The notes beneath the pieces were generated by a model. The model was not told the origin of the DNA. It ran no database searches and saw nothing but the letters and a program-made list of their open reading frames with translations. This document shows positions 1 through 11,859 of a stretch of 64,000 nt of DNA, piece by piece. This DNA comes from Chinchilla lanigera (lineage: Eukaryota > Chordata > Mammalia > Rodentia > Chinchillidae). The position numbers and the translations under genes are program-made. The stretch is from positions 31,853,667-31,917,666 of the forward strand of contig NW_004955404.1 of the NCBI RefSeq assembly GCF_000276665.1, given 5' to 3'. The stretch's first letter is position 1. Each line of letters starts with the position of its first letter.

Positions 1-1710
1 GAAAGAGAAAAACCTAAAAGGACAGAAGATGCAACTTCAAAATGAGAAGAGTTCCGAAGGGGAGTGGGCGGTATGACAGAAAAGGAGTTTGGGGGCAGCT
101 GAGAGGTGGTGGAAGGAGTCTATAAATGAAAGAAAATAATATTGAGTTAAGAGGAAAAGATAAGGACAAACATGAATAGAGAGGCTGGAAATGCCAGAGA
201 GACTTTCTACCCTTTAAACTGGTTTGGTAGGAGAAGTAGTAAAGGTGAGGTCTGTATAAAACTATCAGTTCTTACTTTTTAATTTACAACGAACTGACGC
301 AGGAGTGGGTGTCACATGCAGGGCACACTGCAGTGGTTGTACCCAAGTTTACAAGCAATACCCTGCCCCCTAATTTGAATTCCAGTCTCCTCTCTTTCAG
401 CTAAGAATATACTTACCATAGCAAAAAGGCAAAATGAGCTTGTTACCATAATAACCACTGCACATTATTTTAAAAAGTATAAAAGCTTTGCTGTTTTAAC
501 TGCCATTATGAATTTCAGAACTCTCACAACTAATTATAACACTTAGATCAAGGATAACTATAATAAGTTCCTTGTGAAATTTTATATGTCAGTTTGGTCT
601 ATGTTAGAGAAGAGTTTCTAAATATAAAAAAGTAGCTAGGGGAGAGGGTAGAAATCAATTCACCAACTAATGCTTGAGTATCTCTCAGGTGTGCAAGACT
701 TTGATCTTGATTGCTTATCATAAACTCCCTGAGAGCAATATCTTTGCTATCTATCCTCCATTTCTCTTCTTCCTCCTCCTCCTTCTGATACCTCAGTTTC
801 TATCTCATGAATCTTGTCTTCTACAATCAAATGCGTGGATTATGGGTGTTTTGGTTCTATAAAGAAGCAAATGATGTAGAGTCTCTCTCTAAGCACCAAT
901 TTAAACTAATGGGAAGAAAACATACACAATTAAAATTTTGGTTGTTGTAGTTTCTTCCTATGTGAGTGTTATCGGTGTTCTTGTCCTACATTTGAATTAC
1001 TCATATTTGTGCAACCCAAAGAGAGTTCTACTTGCCAGAGAAGTTCCAAATTTTGGAAGATGTGGAATCAGGATTATACAAAGAATGGAGAAAAGCAAGG
1101 TAAAATAAGAAGTTGATTCAACATAAAAATTAAGAAGCAAGAAATCCGTGGGTACTGTATAAACGGAAGAATGCTGGATGGTTTACAAGTGAATTATTCG
1201 AAGATCATTAAATATAATGAGAAAGAATTGAAAAAGTACAAACTAACTTTTTGAGCAATGTGATTTTGGGTTATAAACTGAATAGCACTTACAAATGGAG
1301 ATATGCAAATACAAATTAGAATTGTATTTTAAATATTTCTCTTGCTAAACTGCCCTTTATATGTACTTCTTTTGGAGACTGTGCCTCATGAGGTTTTTGC
1401 ATTTAGAGAGGCAACCTTATCATTTAAGACATAAAGCAATTATTTTTAATGGAGCTAACAATGCATTCTGGGGCCAGAGTAAAATTCTGAGTAAATATTG
1501 AGAATAGTTTCAAAAAGCAGGTAATATTTTAACAGGTCTTTAAAGGTTGTGAAAACTCCTTCTTGGAAAGGGGCCAAGGCATTCCATGATGAAGGTAATG
1601 TCTGGAGAAATACCAAGCCTTCGAATGAAAATATAAAATCTGTGTATTGGAACATAAATTTTATGACTATATGTGATAGAAAATGAATTTGAAAAGATTT
1701 GTTATAACCA
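1..1710. other. AT-rich stretch, nothing recognised
   Basis: I see no gene, no clear SINE and no LTR boundary here. The open frames are short and their translations look like translated non-coding DNA. Very old repeat fragments may be present but are below what I can recognise by eye. Confidence 0.5.
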
Positions 1711-1713
1711 CTG

Positions 1714-1775
1714 CTATTTATTGAAAGCTTAGTAAATGCCAAGCATTGTCTAATTATCTTAATTGTTGCAACCAA
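1714..1775 (-). repeat. MIR or L2 fragment, antisense
   Basis: The segment beginning TATTTATTGAAAGCTTAGTA, followed by a CCAAGCATTGTC-like stretch, resembles the reverse complement of MIR/L2 3' sequence (TTTATTGAGCACTTACTATG then CCAGGCACTGTT). It is short and diverged, so the family call is tentative. Confidence 0.4.
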
Positions 1776-1779
1776 GTTG

Positions 1780-2525
1780 AAACTACATTCATCATCACAG
1801 TCAAGGATGAATAATAATAAGAAGTGTGAAGATAGGATCCTGGCAAATACTGACATTTACAAATATGGCAGAGAAACAGAAGGCTACAATACAAAAGGTC
1901 AGAGGTAGTAGAAAATGGACTAAAATCAGTGTCACAAGGTACAGGAGAATTATGCCAAGAAGGGTGATATGCGCAGTGTTGCCACATTTTAATAGTTTGA
2001 GGTCTAAGAAGAGAGGGTAAGAGATAATCTTTAGGAGGTTACTGGGGAAAGTACTTTTATTTTGATATTAGAGTAGCTATGATAGCACAAGAGGCTTCAG
2101 TGAATGTATGATGAAGAGGCAGCTACAGTAGAGAAACAGCTGCTCCTGGGGATAAATGGTCATTGGAGGAAAGAGGGGGCCTGATTCAAGGTGTCAGGAA
2201 GAGCTGAAGATCTACTCACAGATGAAGAGGGAGGGACAGTAATGGCAGCAGGGTTGACTGGCAGGAGATGAAAAGTCATCAATGTAGGCATGATGGTGGG
2301 CGGGGCTGGTTCCACAACCCAGGTAAAAGAAGTGGGCTTGGTGAAGTGGGAAGCTTAAGTGTTGATGGGACTCTGAACTTAATTTTTGCACTGTTTTATA
2401 TTCTATCTCCTTATTTCTGTAGAGGTAAATAAATGGCTAGAATTTGATCTTAAGTGCATTCCAAAAGGCCATGGAGGTGACAGAAACTTTAAAATTTGAG
2501 GCCTAGCGGGTAGTCTTTAGGTCAC
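1780..2525. other. No recognisable feature
   Basis: Purine-rich sequence without a supported gene. Short open frames on both strands overlap each other and have no protein-like composition. Confidence 0.45.
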
Positions 2526-2527
2526 CG

Positions 2528-2768
2528 AGGTTGTACCTTTGAAGAGAACACTGGGACCCGAGCCCTTTCTTTGTTCTTTCTCTTTATTTCCCAGCCACGA
2601 GGGAAATAATTGGCTCTGCTCCATGCTCCTGCTACCGGGCCAACACAATGGAGCCAACCAATCATGGACTGGAACTTCTCAAACTTGGAGCTAAAATAAA
2701 TGTTTTCTCTGTAAAAGTTGATCATCTCAGCTGTTTATCAGAGTTACCGAAATCTGACAAGCACAGAA
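2528..2768 (+). mobile_element. 3' part of a MaLR-type LTR
   Basis: The segment ends in a pattern also seen at the ends of the LTRs at 55683-56034 and 57495-57934: an ATGGAGCCA.CCAA block, CATGGACTGGAAC, then GAGCTAAAATAAATG (polyadenylation signal) and a GTTACCGAAATCTGACAAGCAC-like end. This supports a solo or truncated LTR of the ERVL-MaLR type on the plus strand. The 5' boundary and a target-site duplication were not found. The minus-strand frame across it is a shadow. Confidence 0.6.
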
Positions 2769-2769
2769 G

Positions 2770-3233
2770 CCAAACCTAATACCTGGATCTTTGTAATAAT
2801 CCTAACGTGCCCTTATATGGTTCTGAGTTTGTTCCCAGTGGTCATTAGAGTCAACGGTGCCAGGACATTTATTTAAGTACTTTGGCTTCTCTGACTGTAG
2901 AAAATGGCCAGGGCAATAAGGAAATGTGTATCAGGTCAGTTTTACTTATGTCTAAGCTCTGTGCAGACAACAGAGAATAGTAGGAACCATGGGCATGCAG
3001 GGTCTTATATGCACCTTAGCCCTAACCTCTCATCCTACTGCAGAACAAACTTTCCTCAGCAGATCCTGAATTATGGCACTGATCACATCCAGTAAGAATT
3101 TTAACCTTTTAGCTGTGTATAATATTCCTTGGGTGGCAAGTTGCTCAGAAACACAGAATTCTATCTAAGCACATTCACGTAGCAGTTGGTGATATCTGTG
3201 TACAATTTATGCTGAATCCCATTTTCAGAATGA
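2770..3233. other. No recognisable feature
   Basis: Unique-looking sequence between an LTR fragment and an ID SINE. No gene signal is visible. Confidence 0.45.
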
Positions 3234-3246
3234 TGTAGTTAATTTT

Positions 3247-3351
3247 GTTTGTTTGTTTTTGTTTTTGTTTTTTTTTCCAGTACCAGGAATTGAACTCACG
3301 ACTTTGTGCTTGCCAGGCAAGCGCTTTACCGCTGAGCTAAATCCCCAGCCC
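3247..3351 (-). mobile_element. ID SINE, minus strand, with target-site duplication
   Basis: On the plus strand it starts with a T-rich run and ends ...GAGCTAAATCCCCAGCC, the reverse complement of the ID head GGCTGGGGATTTAGCTC. The reverse complement shows a pol III A box (TAGCTCAGCGG) and a B-box-like GAGTTCAATTCC, as expected of a tRNA-Ala/BC1-derived SINE. Identical 13-bp direct repeats TGTAGTTAATTTT at 3234-3246 and 3352-3364 mark the target site. Confidence 0.93.
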
Positions 3352-3364
3352 TGTAGTTAATTTT

Positions 3365-4490
3365 TTGATAGGGACAGTTTTTTCTTTATTAAGTGTAGTC
3401 TTTTTAAAGGAGGAAAAGAACCCACTAATTTTTGTAACATAGGAACAGATGCTCTATCAGGGCTGGCTTCATGAACTGGAACACAAATACAAATTATATG
3501 GTGTTATGTGTGTGCCTTGTTAGGAACTAAGCTATTTTCTCTCATTTATCTGTTACTACCTCAAATAATGGAATTTTAAAAAATCCTTTTAAGGTGCTGA
3601 TGGTGAGGGAGTCCTAATCATTTACTGCTAGAGAGGTATTCCTTTATAGATGGCATTTCTCACCCTCAAAATGGACAAAGAGAAAATCAATATCCTTCCC
3701 CTTCCTCATCTTATAAGAAAAAGCGCCTCAAATTTAGAGGTTAAGTAACAAACTTATTTTGTTAGTGGCTTAAACAGAAGAAGTGATGTCTTTGTAGTTA
3801 TTAGTCATCTTATTCAATTTCTTACTTCATGGCAAAATTAATCGGTTTAAGAGGCATTGTGGTCCTAGGGATACAGGTGTTGTAACCAGGCTTAGAGCCT
3901 GATAGCACTGCTACACATTAAGTATTACCACTTATGATAGTTAATTCTGGTCTTCAACTTCACCAGATGAAGAGACGCCCAGCAAGTTAGTAACAGTATG
4001 TCTGTGGGAGTATTTCCAGAGGTGACTGGCATGTATGCCAGAGGACGGAGGGGACAAGAGACACCCTGGTTGTGGGTGACACCATCCAGTAGGTTTGCAA
4101 CAAGGATGGAATGAAAGGGGGAAGAGGGAGGAAGTTGGCTCATGTCTGAAAAGCTCCATTCTTCTTGTGCAGCTTTGTCTATTGTTACTGCCCCTGTCTG
4201 TGGACATCAGCCCCAGTTGCTTCAGCTCTGCAAGGCAGACTGACATTACTGACTCTCCAGGGAGCTTCCAGGTCTTCTGTCTTAAACTGACAGTGTGTCC
4301 TTGATCCTTCTTATTCTGTGGCTTCTTGCTCCTTGGACTGAAAAGCTACTGGGTCCTCTGGATCTCCAGCATTGCAGATGGCCATTGTGGGCTATCCTAC
4401 CTCTGATCTTATAGGCCCATCTAATAAATCCCCTGGCACAATTGTATATAAATTGCTTTTCCTGTTGATTCTGTTACTCTAGAGAATAGT
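3365..4490. other. No recognisable feature
   Basis: Several overlapping frames of 70-100 codons occur on both strands around 3925-4304. They are mutually antisense, lack splice context and have low-complexity composition, so I treat them as chance. No clear repeat is seen. Confidence 0.45.
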
Positions 4491-4494
4491 GAAC

Positions 4495-4735
4495 ACACAG
4501 TTTATTGAACACATATTATGTTTTAGTCATCATGCTGTTTGGTCTGAATATTCCCCGACTTACTTTTATACCCAGTGCTTGGTGCAAGGCTGATGGTATT
4601 ATCCACATTTTAATAAATGCAAAACCGGTTAGTTAAAAATAATTAATTTCCTATAGATATGTCAGCTAATAAGTTAGAGTCAGGATTTGAACCCTCATCT
4701 CCTTAGTTGAGCCTGTGCTGCATCCCTGGAGTTTA
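4495..4735 (-). repeat. MIR SINE, antisense
   Basis: In order it shows a degenerate TTTATTGAACACATATTATG, then ATTATCCACATTTTAATAAATG, then GAGTCAGGATTTGAACCC and a CTGTGCTGCATCCC-like end. This order matches the reverse complement of an ancient mammalian-wide MIR, including the tRNA-like head (GATTTGAACCC). It is strongly diverged. Confidence 0.75.
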
Positions 4736-4739
4736 TAGG

Positions 4740-5425
4740 TCACATACTATGTGACTATGGGGAACTTGTTTCAGTTTATCTTTTTTACTGGATAATTTTG
4801 TATATCTTGTGAGTTGTTGGGACAGTTAAATCAGAACACAAAGGAAACATGCTTTGACAGTAGTCGAGGGTCTGCTTGGCACTGTGAATCGCTCAGTTGG
4901 TTACCGTTGGAGCTGGCGCTCTGCTCCAGGTTTTTGGATTTCGCTGCCCTTCACATGATGCTGAGTGAGAAGTCTTGCGAGGCAGACATAGACACAGAAG
5001 GAGGAGGAAGAGCAAACAGGACAATCAACAGGAGCGCTGGCGGTGACAGTCACAAATGTAATGATGGGCAGGCACATGGCTAATCAAGAAGGACCCTCGG
5101 GGAAGATTCAACCATGTGTGCAGAGGAAGGGCTGTGAAGCAGAAATAGCCCCAGTGGGAAGAGAGGCATTGATGGATGTGAAAGCAGCCAGAGCCATCTT
5201 TTGACTTAATTCACCATTTATTTGACTGGAGGTAAACTAGAAGAAAAAATCCATTTAAAATGGATTTCGAATTATGAAATTAAAGAAGCTTCAAATTGCA
5301 GGTATAGAAATTATGGGCGATCTGACCATGTCCAATGACAGAAAGGATTAAATAAATATGATTAAAGAGGACCTGGAGGTTAAAATGGATGCTGTGGTTG
5401 TAAAGAAGGACCAGGCGGTTTTAAA
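4740..5425. other. No recognisable feature
   Basis: An 89-codon frame at 4814-5083 on the plus strand has no recognisable domain, no splice context and a mixed composition. I regard it as chance. The rest is featureless. Confidence 0.4.
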
Positions 5426-5429
5426 TGAG

Positions 5430-5720
5430 TTTACCCATCCATTTACTGTTCATTAAGTACTACTCAGTCCTGGCCGTGCGGGACACACCGTTAGAGCAGT
5501 GAGCCAGACAAAGCTGGACAAAGATTGGTCCTTTCCTCCTGGAGCTCAGTTGCTGGTAGTGAAACATATAGAAACAAGCAGCTGTGACGTGGCACAAAAA
5601 GCCCTTTTCAAGCGCCTTGTACACAGCATGACTGGACTACAGAGTGAGAACTTTTCATATAGTCTTGAAGAGTAGTTTAGGGAATGCTCCATTAATGAGT
5701 TAAAATGATCAAGTGCCTGA
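5430..5720 (-). repeat. L2-like LINE fragment, antisense
   Basis: The segment CCATTTACTGTTCATTAAGT, then CAAAGATTGGTCC and CCTGGAGCTCAGTTGCTGGT, follows the order of the reverse complement of the L2 3' end (mobile-tail repeat, CAAGGTCCCTGCCCTCATGG, GGAGCTTACATTC). The match is weak but collinear. Confidence 0.5.
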
Positions 5721-5724
5721 AGGA

Positions 5725-6915
5725 TCTCGAGCAGTTATTCTGATGAAAGAGCGAGTGAGGGTCTTTCCAGAAAGGAGAAATAGACATAAAGGCCGAGACA
5801 TGTCCTGTGCTCTGGGATACAGTATTACGGTTTGGGCATCGGGTCTCCAGGGAGAAGCGGAGGGTGATGCATACAGCATGTGTCGGCAAGTTTGGGGTTG
5901 CTCCTGTGGGCAGTGACGAGCACTGTGAGGACGGGAAGCCTTGAGAAGGGTCAGATGCAAGCACAGCGTAGCAGCCCCAGGGGGACTCAGTGCCCTGCAC
6001 CTGCCCAGACCAGAGAAGGAGAAGCAGAAGCCTGGGGCGCTACTGCACTTCAGCACCTTTTTGAAGTTCTCATATAATTTGCTATTTTAAAGTACCTCAA
6101 TAAAGGTTTCTGTGTCCTATAACTTGTTATGTGGATGTACTCAAGTAAGAGTTTATCTTAATCAAATTCTGTTTTTTCTTTATCAAATCAGGTGGCAACA
6201 GCTTTCTTAGCCCCAGTTTATTTCCTCAGTGTCCTCTACTTTCCCTTCCCCAGCACACACCCCACCTCTTTCCTCCCTTACCTCTGCAAACAACTTCAGC
6301 CTCACTCTCCCGCAACCCAGGCTCAGACTTTAAAAATAGGGGCAAGTGTGAGCATGGGATTGGTACAGGAAATCCTCCAAAATGGAAAAGTGTGTTGGAA
6401 AAGTGTAGACTAAGCCATGGACAGGGACAGGCCTCGTAGGCTGGTGGAGAGATGAATAATAATTGTGATAAAGTCCAACTCTAGACAGCAGAGTTACCAT
6501 GGGGAGAAGAAGCCCTGGCAACTCTATTTAGGGTGTTAACTCAGCTCAAAGGTCTTGTAAGCCAAGTAAGAACTCCAATGACTTCCTAATTTAGAGGACA
6601 GAGAGAGAGAGACAGGGGAGGGGGGGATCTTATATAACAGATTGAGGATTTAAGTACATTTTAGAATGAGTTATTAAACAAACAGGAAAATTGCTAGTTG
6701 AAGAAAGCAAGTTATAATCACTAGGAAAGAGAGAAATCACTAGGAAAATCAAACAAAACTAGGTTTATTTCTTTGAATGATGTTATGAGATTCTAGAGAC
6801 CAAAAGAAGGCTATAGATACAATTATTTTTATTTTAGCAGGATGACATTTGAAGTACATTCATATAAAAGGAGACAACAGTACCATTATGTGGCACTTAG
6901 GCCTGTGTGACCCAT
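5725..6915. other. No recognisable feature
   Basis: Frames of 65-115 codons on both strands at 5692-6077 overlap one another in opposite orientation and none looks like a real protein. A short GA-rich run lies near 6600-6630. Nothing else is recognised. Confidence 0.45.
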
Positions 6916-6921
6916 CTTTCA

Positions 6922-7074
6922 GGTTTTTCTTTTTAATGAGACAGGGTCTTGCCGTGTAGTTCAAACTGGCCTTGAATCTCACTATGTAGCTCAGGCTGTC
7001 TTCTAACTCATGGAGATTGTTCTGCTCCAGTCTCCTGAGTGCTGGTATTGCAGATTTGTACCGCCATGCCCTGC
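6922..7074 (-). mobile_element. B1 SINE, minus strand, with target-site duplication
   Basis: The plus strand reads GAGACAGGGTCTTGCCGTGT, two internal CTGGCCTTGAA/AGGCTGTCTTC units (the B1 internal duplication), then CTCCTGAGTGCTGG, the reverse complement of a B1 body and its B box region. The 14-bp repeat TGACCCATCTTTCA occurs at 6908-6921 and 7075-7088. Confidence 0.92.
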
Positions 7075-7089
7075 TGACCCATCTTTCAC

Positions 7090-7615
7090 TTTAACAGGAA
7101 ACTTCTGCTACAAGTTGCCAGAGAGCAAACAGTTTAGGCTTGCAGTCCATAGTGACTACAACTTCTTAACCGTGTCATTGTAGCAAGCAAGTCATTGATA
7201 TACATAAAAGAATGAGTGTGACTGGGTTTCCAATAAAACTTTTTTGTACAAATGCAGATTGAATTTTGCCTGAAATCTGCAGTTTACAAAGCCTTTTCTT
7301 AGTGTGCTATATACTAGCTAAGATCAGCCTAGACTGGTGGAAGGCTGTAGGATCCCGTTATCCACTGTGCTTTGTTCTAAATTGTTCTCAAAGTGTCTGA
7401 TGAGGTAAAAGGCAACATAATCATATTGGTGAATAGTAAACCCTGTGAAGAAATAGCTAGCATTTAGATGAGGGCTCAAAATGTTTTAAAGATATATAAG
7501 TAATAAAAACAAGAAAGGTGAATTTTGCTACGTATAAATATCAAGCTGTGCACTGAAGTTAAAAAAGAAGTACAAGAAGGGATTTTGTCTGGAAAAAATT
7601 AATGTAAAAAAAAAG
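7090..7615. other. No recognisable feature
   Basis: AT-rich, unique-looking sequence between two B1 SINEs. No supported gene or repeat is seen. Confidence 0.45.
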
Positions 7616-7619
7616 CTCA

Positions 7620-7828
7620 GCACCAGGCATGGTGGCACACACCTGTAATCCCAACACTCAGGAGGCTGAGGCAGGAGGATCGCTGTGAGTGTGAGACCAG
7701 CCTGGGCTACAAAGTGAGTTCAAGGCAGCCTGAACTGCATAGTGAAACCTTGTCTCAAAAAGACAAAAAAAAAACAACAAACCCACAGAAAACCAAAAAA
7801 ACAAAAAAAACAAAAAAAACAAAAAACA
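7620..7828 (+). mobile_element. B1 SINE, plus strand, with long A-rich tail
   Basis: It begins CACCAGGCATGGTGGCACAC, continues with CCTGTAATCCCAACACTCAG, an internal duplication (GACCAGCCTGGGCTAC and AAGGCAGCCTGAACTGC), then GTGAAACCTTGTCTC. A roughly 75-bp A-rich tail follows with repeated AAAAAAC units (about 7758-7827). I could not fix a clean target-site duplication. Confidence 0.92.
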
Positions 7829-7829
7829 A

Positions 7830-9335
7830 CTCAGTGCAACTCACCAAACTTCGTGGTGAGTGAGTGATATGAAGCGTTAAGAATGCTGAGGATGCTTGGT
7901 ATTCTGCGTCAACAGAATACCATGTCCAAGGCAAGAAAGCTGTGACCCATCAGATTTGCTGGGGTCCGGAGTCCACTGGCTGGCTATATTTTGTTTCAGT
8001 TTATTGCCTATGATCAAAGACAGATACCCAATGATTTGGAGAAAGACACAGAAAAAACAAGGCATGTATTCCTAGAGCTGTTATATGTAATTTATATGTG
8101 CATTCATTAGAGGTGATATTTAATTAGTTTAAATTGTTGAAAAATCTAATTTGGGGAGTTGCAGACAATTTCTGCCTTTTTAAGAAGAAATGAGAGCGAG
8201 ACATTGTCATTCCTTTGTTCTAGGAGAAAATATTTTGATAACCATTTTTAGTCACATATGACTTAGTTTGAAAAATTTCAAATTAGTGAATTAATTTAAA
8301 TAAAGATATTTTAGACTGAGGTTTTAAGGGTATAGTGTAGGAATGTGCACTTGCATATATTAGAAGAATTAGATAATTTCCTCTCAAGCCAAATGTGACT
8401 CTGGCATTTGACTGTCCTATGCTTGAAAACTAATTTTTCTTGAGAGCTTATGTGCATGTGTGTGGGTGCCTATGCTCTTATCTACATGAGACTTTGCTTA
8501 TCACAAAGTATGAGACCAGGATAGAGTAGGGAGGCTACGAGGACTTTGACCTGAACTGAGTTTGGTTATTTAAACACTGCCCTGCCTTTCTCCATGTGCT
8601 CTTCTCGTAATACTTCATCTGAGAACACAAAACCCCGGATGACTGTGGTGTCCCCCTTCTGTTTCCAAGGCCTTAGCTTATTCTTTATAGGTAGAAAGGA
8701 GTTTTCCTTGAAAGGAAGGGATGGTCCCTCTGTCAATCATTCATCTTGGAAGAAAGGGGAAATCTTGCAATGAAGGTCAGGAAGATTCTCTATCAATGTG
8801 GGTCTGCAGGGAAGTTGAGATCCAACTATTTTAAGTGAACTATTTCTAGTTATGATGTCTGTTAACCTGGACAATGAACATTTTGCAGGAGGTAGCAGGG
8901 ACAGCTTGGGGTCTTGTGGACACAAGACTCATTCACCTCTGTTGGCAGTTGTTAGTTCTCTGTGTTGCTGTCTCTTATCCCCGAACCTTATGCAATCTCT
9001 TGCTAAAATCATAACTTGATCCCAGCAGGTCTTTGGCAACTAAAAAAGATATCTGTGGAAAGTGACAGTAACCTGGAGGGGTTAATTATGAGTTGGCAAA
9101 AGGTAGACTACAGGAAAGGAAGAAGCAATCTAAAGTGAGACAATCGCCTGAGATGACATGCGTTAATAAGGGTAGATTTGCAGAAAACAAAGTAATTCCC
9201 TGAAATTTCCAGAGGCAGCCCTTCTTCCAATACTCTGAGATAATTCTCATAGAGAGCTAGAGTTCATGGAATCTTTAAGCACTTACTTCGATCTCTTGTA
9301 CTTGGGCATTAAATCAAAGGGTAAATGGACTTTTA
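7830..9335. other. No recognisable feature
   Basis: About 1.5 kb with only short chance frames of about 62 codons on the minus strand. I recognise no repeat family and no conserved element. Confidence 0.45.
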
Positions 9336-9339
9336 TTTC

Positions 9340-9478
9340 ATGTCTTTTTGAGATAGGGTCTCACTATGCAGTTCAGGCTGGCCTTGAACTCACTTTGTAG
9401 CCCAGGTTAGCCTGGAACTTGCAGTGATCCTTCTGCCTCAGCCTCCCGAGTGCTGGGATTACAGGCATGAGCCTTGGA
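9340..9478 (-). mobile_element. B1 SINE, minus strand
   Basis: The plus strand reads TTTTTGAGATAGGGTCTCAC, GTTCAGGCTGGCCTTGAAC, GCCCAGGTTAGCCTGGAAC, then GTGCTGGGATTACAGGCATG, the reverse complement of a B1 body with its internal duplication and the pol III promoter end. Confidence 0.92.
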
Positions 9479-9479
9479 C

Positions 9480-10010
9480 ATCCTTTTTAGGCACAATAAA
9501 GTTTGCATTTTCTTTTCTCTATTCAGAAATTACCAAAAAAAAAAAAAACACCCCACAAGAAATGGTATGCAATATTGTCTTTAGAAGACATCTAAAATAC
9601 TGAACCATATCACAGGAGGAAGGGCTCCCCAAAATAGAAAATTAAACAGAGATGGGGGAAGGGCAGAGTGAATACCGGTGTTTAAGGTTGTAAAGGGCCA
9701 GGAAGCAGGCTTTCCTAAGGTGAGAGGCGTTCTTGTTTGCTAGAATGAGTAAAAAATACAGAACTTTTAGGTGGCAGACGTCTACTGTGTGGGGGAGGCA
9801 GGGCTGAGTAGGGGAATCATACAGACAAGCTATGTCAGCTTATGGCAGTGTAGTCACAGGGCAGATATCTCGGTGGAGAAAGAAATCTTTCTATTGTAAA
9901 TGCCTCTGGTACTTCTTGTTACTTTTAGTAGGGTGGCAGTAAAGGCTAAAGATCACACTTACTGCTACTGAGAATTGAAAGGCTCAGTAAAATCACTTTT
10001 TACAAACTAC
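9480..10010. other. No recognisable feature apart from an A-run
   Basis: An A-run lies at about 9534-9548. Otherwise I see no gene or repeat. Confidence 0.4.
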
Positions 10011-10011
10011 T

Positions 10012-10515
10012 TTGAAAGACTATCATTTTTAATAATAGTTGGACATACACCTACCATGTGATGCTGTCATTCCATTTCTAGATATTTACTCAAAATAGCT
10101 GAAGACCTGGGCCCAATAAAGCCCTGGACAAGATACTCACTGCAACTTGATTTGTAAGTCTCAAGCTGGAAACAGCACAAATGTCTATGAACAGGTCAAT
10201 GGATAAGCAAATTGTTGTTTAACCTTTCAATTGAATACTGCTCAACAATAAAAGGAATGATACACCCACCAACATGTGCAAATCCCCCAAAATGGTTTCC
10301 TGTCATGAGTATGGAGGGGGAAGAAGATGAGATTGTAAAACAAATAATCTCTTGGTAAACAGGTTCATTGTTTGCTTTTGTGGTTGATAAATATGTACAT
10401 TGTTTTGCTTTCCATGATAGTTTTGCAGGTATATGTAAAGAGGGAAACTTATTCAGCTGTGCATTTTTAGCATATGGTTTACCATATATAAATTATAACC
10501 CAATAAAATTATTAG
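10012..10515 (+). mobile_element. Old L1 (L1M-type) 3' end, plus strand
   Basis: The order TTGGACATACACCTACCATG, TTCCATTTCTAGATATTTAC, CAAGCTGGAAACAGCACAAA, AACAGGTCAATGGATAAGC and AATACTGCTCAACAATAAAA follows the 3' end of ORF2 and the 3'UTR of old mammalian L1 elements. It is diverged and without an open frame. The end is placed near the last A-rich motif. Confidence 0.8.
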
Positions 10516-10659
10516 AAAATACCATATAAATAGGGCTGTATTACATTTAACTGGAAAATATGGTGACTAGTTATAATTCAGATGAGATATTTCTTTCTTA
10601 TTTTAAAATCACTAACAAGTCATCAAAATTCTCATAGTAATAAAATTTAAATTGAATTT

Positions 10660-10681
10660 GAATACTTTTTTTTTTTTTTTA
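10660..10681. repeat. Poly(T) run
   Basis: A run of about 17 T residues not attached to a recognisable SINE or LINE body. Confidence 0.7.
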
Positions 10682-10811
10682 CAAATAATCTCATCTTTCC
10701 ATAGACCTTCCATGCTATGAGAACTGTTGCAATTTCATTTTTATTGCTGACTTGGCTGAGGAGATCAAACAGCTCTTAGAGACAAATATTTTTGTTTAGT
10801 TTGGTTTGGTT

Positions 10812-10910
10812 TATAATTCCCTGCCCTGCCCCTACTCCTTTAGTGCCTAGAACAATAGGGCTATGATGAGAGTGGATGTTTAATAAATGCCTTGACCTAA
10901 TGTATAATTA
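10812..10910 (+). repeat. L2 3' end fragment
   Basis: TTTAGTGCCTAGAACAATAG followed by GTTTAATAAATGCCTTGACC resembles the terminal part of L2 on the plus strand. Confidence 0.5.
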
Positions 10911-11093
10911 ATGGGCCTGAACAATGTATTCTTAGTTACTACTAAAACATCTGTTAATAGAGAAACTCTTCCACCTGCATAGAATAATTTTAAAACATTA
11001 GGAGGAAAACATTCAAAGTAGTAGACTAGGTAAGTATTTTTAGATTTTGGGTAAATAACTATTTCCGATAGGGTGAATTTAGGACAAAATTTC

Positions 11094-11277
11094 TTTTTTT
11101 TTTGAACATTCCTTTCCTTTCTTTATTTTAAAAATAAAAGAAGGAAAATATAAACAAACAGACAACCATTTACAAAACAACAAAAGAAAATACAAACAAT
11201 ACAGAGTTACAAACAAAGTGGTAGGAAATTAACAATGCTTGTTGTATTACATATTGATATCTTCAAAGTGGTTTCTC
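11094..11277 (-). mobile_element. Very short (184 bp) L1 3'-end insertion with target-site duplication
   Basis: It starts on the plus strand with a T-run (the poly(A) end read backwards) and contains AACAATGCTTGTTGTATTAC and ATATTGATATCTTCAAAGTG. These match the 3'UTR of the L1 at 35492-41729 (AACAATGGTTGTTACATTAC, ATATTATTATCTTCAGTGAA). AGGACAAAATTTC is repeated exactly at 11081-11093 and 11278-11290, so this is a complete but severely 5'-truncated insertion. Confidence 0.88.
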
Positions 11278-11294
11278 AGGACAAAATTTCATTC

Positions 11295-11785
11295 TTTTTA
11301 GTGAGTTTGACAAAAAACAGGTAGGCATTCATTGGTTTCACTTTGGCATAACAAGTAGTAAGCAGCACAGGTTTTTGTTGCTAGTAAGACACAGAAAGGC
11401 TGGGCAAGTTGCTGAATGACTGTTATTATTTTCTGCATCTGTCATTTAGTAGTAGCAGCATATCCCCTGTAGTGTGTAAGTATCAATGAAATAAATGAAA
11501 GTGGTGAATATTGGTGGCCACAGATCTACCTCTCAGGCTATGGCACACCTTTCCCCAGCTGCCCAAAAGTCTGGCTGTGGAGTGATCACAGATAGGGTCC
11601 TTTTCAGCACTGCTCTTCTGGACCAAAAGAAATTGTCTAACCCCAGGATTCCTCATCCAGACGGGCAGTCTGTTGGATAATATTGATCCTTGTATAGGCG
11701 AAAGGCCTGTCTGTCTTCACAGAAGAGATAATAGTAAGGGGAAGTACTGGCTGCAAGGCTGATGTAATTGTGTCATCTGTGTATT
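11295..11785. other. No recognisable feature
   Basis: A 61-codon frame at 11495-11680 has no recognisable content. No repeat is seen. Confidence 0.4.
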
Positions 11786-11859
11786 TTTCTAGGCTCAACA
11801 TTGTCACCCTACTACTCAGAGCTGTTCTTGAGAGCTCTGTCTACCAAAATTTCCTGCAT

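Noticed and set aside
5692..6077. Four overlapping frames of 65-115 codons on both strands
   Set aside because: They contradict each other in strand and frame, and none has a recognisable domain or codon pattern.
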